The position numbers and the translations under genes are program-made. A stretch of DNA of 32,651 bases from Terriglobia bacterium (GTDB lineage: Bacteria > Acidobacteriota > Terriglobia > UBA7540): contig JASHOS010000296.1 in the NCBI GenBank assembly GCA_030040995.1, positions 1 to 32,651 of the forward strand, written 5' to 3'. Below the pieces are notes generated by a model. That model did no database searches, had not been told where the DNA came from, and worked only from the letters and a program-made list of their open reading frames with translations. This document shows, piece by piece, positions 24,113-30,875 of the stretch (the first letter of the stretch is position 1; every line of letters begins with the position of its first letter).

Positions 24113-24524
24113 GGAAACTCCTTCGCAAACCGCGTCGTACAAACCAATCGTCTCCTTTTGCTTTCTTAGGGGCGAATTGAGCCGCCGGAACTTGACCCCG
24201 ACGGTATAATATATTGGCAAGTGGAGGGCCAAAGATAGCTTCCAATGTCGTTTAGCATTGCGGTGTAACCCTCATTGCTATCAGCGAGTTTGGCGTCAGC
24301 TCTGGCGCCTTGGGCATACCGTCAGTGGTGATTGAGCTGCAAAAAGGCATACGGTGTGGAAATATTTTCCGTTGAAAGGAACAAGATTTCCATTCTCTCC
24401 GTGCCTGCCATAGAGGCGCTCTCGCCAGAGAGGAAGGTGTAAGCAAGCACCGCCGTAGCGTCGGCGGCACCCCGCGGCTTGGCTACAGAAGGATCAAGGG
24501 GGAAACACGAGGGGAAGAGTTTCG
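24113..24524. other. Divergent intergenic region between PilZ and histidine kinase genes
   Basis: No gene is supported. A CCGCCG-TAGCGT-CGGCGG hairpin lies at 24450-24467. TATAAT at 24205-24210 has no -35 at proper distance (a TTGACC is only 7 bases away), so no promoter is assigned. GAGGGGAAGAG precedes the kinase ATG. Confidence 0.45.
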
Positions 24525-25433
24525 ATGAGCAAAACCCAGCAAGAAGATGCCACTTCGGCAGACCCGGAATTCGGGGCCGCCTCAGTCAAAATCACGTCGC
24601 CCGGCGTTCACCCAATACCAGCGCCGGATTCTTCCGGTTACCTGGAGCTTTTGGAGGCTTACCAGCGCCTGCAGGAGGAGAACCGCCGGCGCACCGTAGC
24701 TCTCGGCACCGCCGCCCATCAGCTTAAGACGCCACTCGCGATTATCGCAGGTTATGTCGAACTGCTTCTCACGCACAAGCCCGGAAAGTTGAGCGAGCGC
24801 CAGGAGCAGATTCTGAAGGAATCGCAATTTAACTGTTCACGGCTGCGCCAGTACATCGAAGACTTCCTGAGCTACAGCGCGCTTGAGACGGGAAAGCACG
24901 ACCTTAAGCTGCAGCCAGGAGATCTGAACGAGTGCCTGTCCGAGCTGTACAGCTACTGGCTTTCATCCTTTCAGAAAAAAGGCGTCGCTCTTTACATACC
25001 TTCTCAAAAAAAGCTTCCCGTCTTCTCTTTCGACTACGACAAGGTACAGCACGTGGTTTCGAATCTTCTCGAAAACGCTCTCAAATTCACGCCCGCCGGC
25101 GGCACGGTATGGCTGACGGCGGAGACCTACACGTGGGAGCGGAGAGTGAGCCAAGAGCATAGCTTTGGACACGAGCGCCGTAAGCATGCAGCTTCCGCCC
25201 CAAATGCCGTGCGAGTGACCGTCTCGGATACGGGTCCTGGCATCGCGCCTGAATACCATCAGGAAATTTTCGGCGATTTCGTAAAACTCCCTGAATCCGC
25301 CGGAGGGACAGGGCTCGGCCTGGCGATCGCGAGAAGGCTGGTCCTCGCGCATAACGGCAAGATTTGGGTGGAGAGCGAATTAGGGAGAGGCAGCTTCTTT
25401 TCTTTTCTCTTGCCTCTCAAGTCGGTCGCATAA
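24525..25433 (+). CDS. Soluble sensor histidine kinase without a recognisable sensor domain
   Basis: A 302-residue kinase with a complete core. The H-box is AHQLKTPLA with phosphoacceptor H65; the N-box is NLLENALKFT (N180, N184); the G1 box is DTGPGI (D225); and the G2 box is GTGLGLA (261-267). No transmembrane helix is visible. Before the H-box are only about 38 disordered-looking residues and a short helix (YLELLEAYQRLQEENRRR). Input must come from a partner or from the first 60 residues. A 70-codon-scale stretch around 195-218 in the ATPase domain looks like an insert rich in charged residues. The next gene encodes an NtrC-class regulator, 247 bases downstream. Confidence 0.9.
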   Translation: MSKTQQEDATSADPEFGAASVKITSPGVHPIPAPDSSGYLELLEAYQRLQEENRRRTVALGTAAHQLKTPLAIIAGYVELLLTHKPGKLSERQEQILKESQFNCSRLRQYIEDFLSYSALETGKHDLKLQPGDLNECLSELYSYWLSSFQKKGVALYIPSQKKLPVFSFDYDKVQHVVSNLLENALKFTPAGGTVWLTAETYTWERRVSQEHSFGHERRKHAASAPNAVRVTVSDTGPGIAPEYHQEIFGDFVKLPESAGGTGLGLAIARRLVLAHNGKIWVESELGRGSFFSFLLPLKSVA

Positions 25434-25520
25434 GCGGTGTGTACTAAAGGCTAGCACAAACCTTTTCAGGTGGTGCCGCAACGCGTAGCGCCGACCTTAA
25501 GTCAGCACTTGCCGGGCTAA

Positions 25521-25654
25521 ACAGGTTGCGGAAAAACTCTCCTGAGAGCCCCGAATGGTGCTCGTCAAGATTTGTAAGTTATTGATTCACCGTTCGAGCG
25601 ACCGCCGTTTTCGGCCGATCCTGGCTCCGAAAAGCCGTTTTTCCGCAGCCTGTA
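25521..25654. repeat. Second element with TGCGGAAAAA ends, different core
   Basis: The arms CAGGTTGCGGAAAAA (25522-25536) and TTTTTCCGCAGCCTG (25638-25652) are inverted repeats with one mismatch and match the ends of 10516-10660. The core differs: it lacks the TGTCATCCTGAG hairpin and has a CGTTTTCGG...CCGAAAAGC stem. It lies between the kinase and regulator genes. Confidence 0.75.
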
Positions 25655-25680
25655 AAGCCCGGCGCTACAAACCTAACCTC

Positions 25681-27084
25681 ATGCAGAGCACTTTATTGAG
25701 CGAAACCGCAAACATTTTGGTGGTGGATGATGAGCCCAGCATGCTGCGATACCTGCAGACACTGCTGGAAGTCGATTCCTATCAAGTCAGCACCGCCCGG
25801 AGCGGCGTGGAAGCGCTCAACCAGGTTCGGAACGGCCTGGCTCCCGACTTGGTGCTGCTTGACCTCCTTATGCCAGAGTTGGATGGCCTGCAAACTCTCG
25901 AGCAACTTCGCCAGGCGCAGCCGGCCCTGAAGGTAGTGATGCTTTCCTGCGTGAGCGACACTCGCAAGGTGGCGCAGGCGATCAAGCTGGGCGCGCAGGA
26001 CTACCTCACCAAACCCTTCGAAAAGGCGGAACTCGACGCCGTCTTGAGCCATTGCATCAGTGAGCGCCCGGAGGAGGCCGGGGCTGGCGGCGCCGAGGGA
26101 GGCCACGTCGAAGAACTCTCCGACGACCAGTTTTTCGTGGCGGCGAGTCCCGCCATGCGTAAGATCCGCGACCAGGTGGCTCAACTCGCGGCAGTGGATG
26201 TTCCCGTTCTGATGCTAGGAGAAAGCGGAACCGGCAAAGAAGTGGTCGCCCGCCTGATCCATAAACTTTCTCCGCGGGCAAACCGCATCTGGCTCAAGGT
26301 GAACTGCGCGGCGCTTCCCGCTGACCTGCTGGAAAGCGAGCTCTTCGGCTACGAGCCAGGTGCCTTTACGGGCGCCACGCGGTCGAAGCCGGGCAAGTTT
26401 GAGATGTGCGACAAGGGAACGATTCTTCTCGACGAAATTGGCGAAATGCCTCCCACGCTGCAGGCCAAGCTCCTCCACGTTCTTCAGGACCAGCAGTTCT
26501 CACGCCTCGGCAGCCGCTCGCTCGTTAAGGTGGACGTGCGGATTCTCGCGGCCACCAACATCAACATTGCCGAGGCCATCGAATCCCGTAAGCTCCGCGA
26601 GGATCTCTACTATCGTCTCAACGCCTTTACGATTCGCATCCCGGCCCTGCGGGAGCGCAAGGAAGAAATACCGCTCCTGCTGCGGCACTTCATGGGAATT
26701 TATGCAGCCCGGTACGCCCGCACTCCGCTCCCCGTTTCTCCCGCGCTCGTGCAGGCTTGTTTGAATCACCGGTGGCCGGGCAATCTTCGCGAACTGGAGA
26801 ATTTCGTCAAGCGCTATATCGTCCTCGGAGACGAATCGCTCGTGCTAAACGAGCTGGAATCGCACCAGGCCCTGCAGCCCACGGCCGTTCGGCCCGCCCC
26901 GGCGGACGGGTCCCACGATCTAAAATCGCTGGTTCGCGGCCTCAAGGACGAAGCGGAGTCGAAAGAGATTGCGCGCGCCCTCAAAGAAACCAAGTGGAAT
27001 CGCAAGGAAGCGGCTCGTCAGCTCAATATCAGCTACAAGGCGCTGCTTTATAAGATCCGCCAGTTCAACCTCGACCGGGATTGA
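25681..27084 (+). CDS. NtrC-family sigma-54-dependent response regulator
   Basis: A 467-residue activator. The receiver domain (about 10-125) has D16/D17, phosphoacceptor D61 in LLDLLMPELDG and K111. The sigma-54 AAA+ domain (about 150-385) has Walker A GESGTGKE (180-187), GAFTGA (227-232) for sigma-54 contact and Walker B ILLDE (248-252). A Fis-type helix-turn-helix (about 425-462, RKEAARQLNISYKALLYKIRQF) ends the protein. The frame opens at 25555 inside a repeat, but the ATG at 25681 directly precedes the receiver domain. No Shine-Dalgarno is seen. It is the likely partner of the upstream kinase; no sigma-54 (-24/-12) promoter was identified in the window. Confidence 0.93.
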   Translation: MQSTLLSETANILVVDDEPSMLRYLQTLLEVDSYQVSTARSGVEALNQVRNGLAPDLVLLDLLMPELDGLQTLEQLRQAQPALKVVMLSCVSDTRKVAQAIKLGAQDYLTKPFEKAELDAVLSHCISERPEEAGAGGAEGGHVEELSDDQFFVAASPAMRKIRDQVAQLAAVDVPVLMLGESGTGKEVVARLIHKLSPRANRIWLKVNCAALPADLLESELFGYEPGAFTGATRSKPGKFEMCDKGTILLDEIGEMPPTLQAKLLHVLQDQQFSRLGSRSLVKVDVRILAATNINIAEAIESRKLREDLYYRLNAFTIRIPALRERKEEIPLLLRHFMGIYAARYARTPLPVSPALVQACLNHRWPGNLRELENFVKRYIVLGDESLVLNELESHQALQPTAVRPAPADGSHDLKSLVRGLKDEAESKEIARALKETKWNRKEAARQLNISYKALLYKIRQFNLDRD

Positions 27085-27090
27085 GGGACT

Positions 27091-28035
27091 TCACGCCGGC
27101 TGGCTCTCATCGCGCCGCGGCCAGCGGTACGCAGCCATTGAGTTTTTCCAGAAAATCTTCTCTTCAACCGCAACACCCTTCTCCTTGAAATAGCTCTGGA
27201 CCACCCCCAGCACCTTCCGGTAGGAGCCCCACTGATCGCTGTTCGGCCAATCGCTGCCATAGATCAGCCGGTCGGGGCCGAAAATATCCCATAGCTCATC
27301 CAACCTTGGGCGGTAAAAGTTCAAATCATACGGAACCCCGCGCCCGGAGCGCCGGAGAACTTCTGAAACTTTCACGTAGACCTGCGGCCGGCCGCCAAGC
27401 TCCTTTAAAGCCGTCTGGAGGGCGGCGCGACTCTTTAAGGATGCCGGCGGATTGAGCTGCGCCAGGTGGTCAATGACGACCCGTAACTCAGGAACTTTGT
27501 CGGTGAGCCGTACCACCGCCGCGATGAGGGCTAAATCGGGATTGGCAGTATCCAGTGCCAGGCCGGCGCAGGCAAGCGATTGGAGTCCGGAAAGGAACGC
27601 CGGCCGCGAAACCTGCGCCGCCAGGCTCATTCCCCACAAGTTCCCGTATCGTATGCCCAGGAACAGCGGATTTTGGCGAAGCCTTTCCAGATTTTTGCGG
27701 AAATGAGCTTTTCCCGGTTCCAGGTTTCCCACCACGCCGACGACCACCTTATCCTTGGCTGCCAGCTCGAGAACCCATTCATTGTCTTCCTGCCATGGAC
27801 TGCATTCCACCGCAATCGCGCCTACAATTCCCAGGCCGCCTGCAACGCGCCGGTAGCGCTTGGGCAGCGCCGGCCGGTAGCGCACTTCATCCGCCGGGCC
27901 GGGCCAAGGCACACCCTGGGGACGTCCTGGATCGAACAAGTGAATGTGGGCGTCAATAATGGGAATCCGTGCGCTTCGAACTTTTCGCGATGAACGCTTC
28001 GGCCGGCTTGCACTTACTCTCCCGCTCATGGGCAA
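27091..28035 (-). CDS. Amidohydrolase-2 family metal-dependent hydrolase
   Basis: A 314-residue TIM-barrel hydrolase of the amidohydrolase-2 type (related to lactone hydrolases such as L-fuconolactonase). The metal motif is D28-A-H30-I-H32, followed by H190 in VIDHLAQ and D262 in IYGSDWPN. The basic first 23 residues (RPKRSSRKVR) are not a clear signal peptide; an ATG three codons in is an alternative start. Substrate is unknown. The stop is only six bases from that of the sigma-54 regulator, with which it converges. Confidence 0.85.
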   Translation of the reverse strand: MPMSGRVSASRPKRSSRKVRSARIPIIDAHIHLFDPGRPQGVPWPGPADEVRYRPALPKRYRRVAGGLGIVGAIAVECSPWQEDNEWVLELAAKDKVVVGVVGNLEPGKAHFRKNLERLRQNPLFLGIRYGNLWGMSLAAQVSRPAFLSGLQSLACAGLALDTANPDLALIAAVVRLTDKVPELRVVIDHLAQLNPPASLKSRAALQTALKELGGRPQVYVKVSEVLRRSGRGVPYDLNFYRPRLDELWDIFGPDRLIYGSDWPNSDQWGSYRKVLGVVQSYFKEKGVAVEEKIFWKNSMAAYRWPRRDESQPA

Positions 28036-28297
28036 AATTGTAGCACCGAGGCCTTACCTCGCGGCGCAAGAAAACAAGACCGCAGCCCTCTCCCAGGGGA
28101 GAGGGTGCCCGACGAAGGAGGGCGGGTGAGGGGTATTCTACCATTCCGGTCGACTTTGACGTGACCCTGCTCTCGCGGCTGAGTTTGTTGCACACCCCAT
28201 ACCGCCACGCCAGCGACTCAAGAAGAGGAATGGCTTGAGTATCACGCTCGCCAATAGAATGCACCCCGGGGGTCCTGACGTGAAATTTCAGGCCGTT
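28036..28297. repeat. Intergenic repeat region sharing its right end with the 5061-5281 element
   Basis: A CCCTCTCCCAGGGGAGAGGG palindromic module (28085-28105) is followed by 28111-28171, nearly the same as 5215-5274 and ending in GGTCGACTTTGACGTGACCC. The left inverted end and the long core of the 5061 element are missing. No gene is supported. Confidence 0.7.
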
Positions 28298-28723
28298 TTA
28301 CTGGCAGGAGGCGGTGTGAGCTTTTTTCGGACGTCCGCCAAGCTTGCCGTTTTCACGCACGGCGGCCCTCTTTACGGTTGACGTAGCGCGGCCTCCCGCT
28401 CTACCGAGTTGCGCCGCCATCCAGCGACGTGAGCCGAGGAAACCTTCGAGAAGGCCGGGCAAGTAGATGTCAGCGTCAACGCTGGGGAAATGCAACCCCA
28501 GCCCTGACGGGGAGATTTCCACCTGGGCTAAATCCTCCGGCTTCGCATGCTCAAGGCCCTGCGTGTCCTGGAGTTTGAATCCAATCGACATGCCGTTGCT
28601 AAGCTCGATGACCAGGCGACCGTGGCGGCGGTCGTACCATGTCGCTGTCGCCGTAGGCGTCTTTGCCAGGCGGGCCGTTGCCCGCTTATTGGCGGCGCCG
28701 GTTGCTTCCCTAATGTACGTCAT
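28298..28723 (-). CDS. DUF2442 protein with basic C-terminal extension
   Basis: A 141-residue protein. Residues about 25-100 look like DUF2442 (TATWYDRRHGRLVIELSNGMSI ... VDADIYLPGLLEGFLGSRRW). The tail (about 105-141) is basic and ends near ENGKLGGRPKKA, an AT-hook-like motif. DUF2442 and DUF4160 genes often pair and have been proposed as toxin-antitoxin-like modules; the role here is unproven. GGAG lies nine bases before the ATG, and the start overlaps the end of the DUF4160 gene by 14 bases. Confidence 0.8.
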   Translation of the reverse strand: MTYIREATGAANKRATARLAKTPTATATWYDRRHGRLVIELSNGMSIGFKLQDTQGLEHAKPEDLAQVEISPSGLGLHFPSVDADIYLPGLLEGFLGSRRWMAAQLGRAGGRATSTVKRAAVRENGKLGGRPKKAHTASCQ

Positions 28724-28961
28724 GAATTCTGCTCCATTCCGCGCACAAAACCCTCAGTTGCGTCATGAGCGCCGTCCCAATCCGGGAGAGCCTGCCGGGT
28801 GCGAAACCGTAGTTCTCGCGCAGCTCCGGCGGACCGTTCGGACAAAGGAGGTTGAAGACGGCCTCACAGCCTGCGCCGATAGCATGAACATGAGCCGGTC
28901 TGTGGTCGTTGGGATAAATCACGATTCGTAGACCATCTATTCTGATCCCAACAGTAGACAT
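28710..28961 (-). CDS. DUF4160 protein
   Basis: An 83-residue protein. The N-terminal half is the DUF4160 pattern GLRIVIYPNDHRPAHVHAIG, with closely spaced histidines (HRPAHVH). It is the first gene of a two-gene unit with the DUF2442 gene, overlapping by 14 bases. TGCTATAAT on the minus strand runs into the ATG, so either the promoter lies further upstream or initiation is close to the start codon. Function unknown; toxin-like activity is only a proposal from gene pairing. Confidence 0.78.
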   Translation of the reverse strand: MSTVGIRIDGLRIVIYPNDHRPAHVHAIGAGCEAVFNLLCPNGPPELRENYGFAPGRLSRIGTALMTQLRVLCAEWSRIHDVH

Positions 28962-29047
28962 TATAGCATCAACCTAAGCGCTTTGGTTATTGTACCTTAG
29001 TCCTGATAGAGTCTAGCGCGCGCGAATCTTTTCTTGCCCGGTTGGTT

Positions 29048-29053
29048 TATAAT
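29048..29053 (+). promoter_or_regulatory. Perfect -10 box eight bases before the tsaB start
   Basis: TATAAT ends eight bases before the ATG of tsaB. Transcription from it would begin at or within a few bases of the ATG, implying a leaderless or near-leaderless mRNA. No good -35 hexamer is seen (AATCTT at 17-base spacing). Confidence 0.35.
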
Positions 29054-29061
29054 TTGAACCG

Positions 29062-29772
29062 ATGCTGATACTGGCGTTTGATACGACTCAAGAATGTGGT
29101 GGAGCGGGAATCTTTAGGGACTCGCAGTGTTTAGCAAGCGCCCCGCATTCGGGCCTGCCGGATTATTCGGTCACGTTATTTCAGGAAGTCCAGAGCGTGC
29201 TGGAAAAGGCGCAGGTTCAATTTGGGGATATTGAGCTTTACGCCTGCGTGAGCGGTCCCGGCTCGTTCACGGGGATTCGCGTCGGTATCGCGGCCGCGCA
29301 GGGCTGGGGCAGCACGTTCCGCCGGCCCATGCGCGGCGTGTCTCTGCTCGAAGCCATGGTTGAGGAAGCTCACCCTGAAACGAGCCTCGCCGCCGCGATC
29401 ATGGATGCCCTTCGCGGAGAGTTCTACTGCGCGCTCTTTCGCCGCACGCAAGCTGGAGACGGCTCGAGTTCGGGAGTTTTCCAGCCGGTCTCTGACGGCC
29501 TGGCGCTCAAACCGGAAGAATTAGTGCGCTTTCTTCAGTCGAACGCTTCAGAAGGTCTCACGTGTGTGGCTCGGGAGCAAGACTCCGCCGCGTGCGCGCT
29601 CCGGCAATCCCTCCCCTCGTCCTACGGGTGGCAAAACGTCAACGGGTACCTGGTTCCGGCAATTACCCGAGTCGCCATCCGCGCTTACGAAGAAAAACGG
29701 CCTCCCTCGATGAACGAACTGTACGCTTACTATATCCGCCGCCCTGACGCGGAAATTGCCTCGAAAGCCTGA
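29062..29772 (+). CDS. tsaB: tRNA threonylcarbamoyladenosine biosynthesis protein TsaB
   Basis: A 236-residue ASKHA-fold protein that partners TsaD in making t6A37 of ANN-decoding tRNAs. MLILAFDTTQECGGAGIF is the family start, and the hallmark ACVSGPGSFTGIRVGIAAAQG lies at about 61-81. The C-terminal part (YAYYIRRPDAE) is also typical. TsaB lacks its own ATP-dependent catalysis and acts as a scaffold. No Shine-Dalgarno is visible, consistent with a leaderless message. No tsaE or rimI gene is adjacent. Confidence 0.94.
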   Translation: MLILAFDTTQECGGAGIFRDSQCLASAPHSGLPDYSVTLFQEVQSVLEKAQVQFGDIELYACVSGPGSFTGIRVGIAAAQGWGSTFRRPMRGVSLLEAMVEEAHPETSLAAAIMDALRGEFYCALFRRTQAGDGSSSGVFQPVSDGLALKPEELVRFLQSNASEGLTCVAREQDSAACALRQSLPSSYGWQNVNGYLVPAITRVAIRAYEEKRPPSMNELYAYYIRRPDAEIASKA

Positions 29773-29862
29773 GCCCGCCGCGAAACGCTCGCCTATTGCT
29801 TTTGCTTCACGAATGCACCCGTGGAGGGATGTAGGGCAGGATTCCGTCAAAGCTGGGTTTAT

Positions 29863-29884
29863 TACGGTACGGAGGCCGTTTTTT
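29863..29884 (+). terminator. Weak candidate terminator after tsaB
   Basis: ACGG-AGG-CCGT followed by TTTTT resembles an intrinsic terminator, but the stem is only four base pairs, so the call is tentative. Confidence 0.22.
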
Positions 29885-29991
29885 GTAGCGCAACGCGGCC
29901 TTACGGCCGCAACCAACGCCCCACGTTGGCCTGGGGATGTTGGACTCAGTTCCCGATCCCGAGATTCAGCCGCGAAGCGGCGAAATAGTTT

Positions 29992-30114
29992 AGCCCAGGG
30001 CGCAAGCCCTGGGTTCGCGGCACCCTCACCCCGCCTTCGGCACCCCTCTCCCGCTCGCGGGAGAGGGGACGGGGGTGAGGGAATCGTCCTGACCCAGGGC
30101 TTGCGCCCTGGGCT
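29992..30114. repeat. Element with perfect 23-bp terminal inverted repeats around a CCCTC module
   Basis: Bases 29992-30014 (AGCCCAGGGCGCAAGCCCTG plus GGT) are the exact reverse complement of 30092-30114. Each arm is itself a hairpin (CCCAGGGC...GCCCTGGG). Inside is CACCCTCACCCC...CCTCTCCCGC-TC-GCGGGAGAGG...GGGGGTGAGGG, a nested member of the intergenic family. Confidence 0.85.
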
Positions 30115-30382
30115 ATGATATTTCGGCCCTTCGGGCCTTGTCTGGCCGGACGCCTTTGCGGAACCAATCGACTTTGGCTGGCAGCCTAAAAACCCTTGCT
30201 AAAAAAACAAGGTTTTACGGTATTGCAAAGCAGGGCTCGCCTTTTAGCCCTGCGGTTTGTAAGTGCACGAAAGGGCCGCAGCGTTACAAGGCGAACGCTG
30301 CGCTACAACTACTCCTTCCGGACTTTGACCTGATGGCGGGATGCAGGGAGCGGCGGATTGTACTGCAGGTGGACAACGTGTT

Positions 30383-30478
30383 CTAAGGAGCCAGGCGTTT
30401 ACGGTAAGCGTCTTGCGTCTTGAAGATTTCGTAGCCGAGCCATTCGTAAAATGTGTGAGCACCATCGCGGACGATGTC
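30383..30478 (-). pseudogene. C-terminal remnant of a GNAT acetyltransferase
   Basis: The frame reads GAHTFYEWLGYEIFKTQDAY then RKRLAP and a stop. The (A)HxFYExLGY...KTQ...F/YRKRL pattern is the usual end of GNAT N-acetyltransferases. Upstream, the frame runs directly into the repeat modules at 30484-30665, and no acetyl-CoA-binding motif is found beyond them. It appears truncated by repeat insertion or deletion. Confidence 0.6.
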
Positions 30479-30483
30479 ACTGC

Positions 30484-30665
30484 GCAGCGTGGCCTTACGG
30501 CCGCAACCAAAGTTATAGATACTCTGCCCTCTCCCTCGGGAGAGGGTGGCTCGCGGCCGGCGCTTTCTCCAGCCGGCGCGGGCCGGGCCTGCGCCCACCG
30601 AAGGTCGCTTACGCTCCAGAGCTTCAGCGACGGAGCGGCTCCTGCCCGTAGGCGGGTGAGGGGGT
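30484..30665. repeat. Composite of GCGGCC, CCCTC and core modules
   Basis: Three modules follow one another: GCAGCGTGGCCTTACGGCCG plus CAACCAAA (30484-30511), the CCCTCTCCCTCGGGAGAGGG module (30526-30586), and the core (30587-30665). The composite reproduces pieces of 18024-18459, and abuts the GNAT remnant. Confidence 0.85.
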
Positions 30666-30875
30666 CGCCAAAAAATCTGGTTAAAAAAACATGATTTCAC
30701 GTCCTTGCAATGCAGCGTTCGTACCTCAACGCTGCGGCCTGTCGGCTGGTAGTACGATGGAAAAACCGCAACGTCATGACGCGAACGTTGCTCTCCAAAT
30801 GCTGACAGCACAAAGCTCGCGTGGGCGTACGATTGCTCACCACCGGCCACTGACGACTAATCACTGATCACTGCC
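30666..30875. other. Gap before the ADOP permease stop, no gene
   Basis: Bases 30676-30720 resemble 18250-18290 (AAAAAACA(A/T)GAT...CCTTGCA(A/C)TGCAGCGT). A short-phrase tract with repeats of ATCACTG lies at 30848-30873, just past the end of the permease gene. Confidence 0.5.

Larger units (their letters stand above)
29773..30382. repeat. Repeat-rich stretch after tsaB
   Basis: Contains the GCGGCCTTACGGCCGCAACC module (about 29895-29914), AGCCGCGAAGCGGCG (29969-29983), a large inverted-repeat element (29992-30114), a TTCGGCCCTTCGGGCC stem (30121-30136) and CAGCGTTACAAGGCGAACGC (30280-30299). A weak stem with T6 at 29863-29884 could terminate tsaB. No complete gene is supported. Confidence 0.7.

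Noticed and set aside
24205-24210. TATAAT near the PilZ gene as a promoter
   Set aside because: No -35 at workable spacing; the nearby TTGACC is only seven bases away.
25555-25680. Upstream extension of the sigma-54 regulator by 42 codons
   Set aside because: The extra codons lie in an inverted-repeat element and precede a receiver domain that starts properly at 25681.
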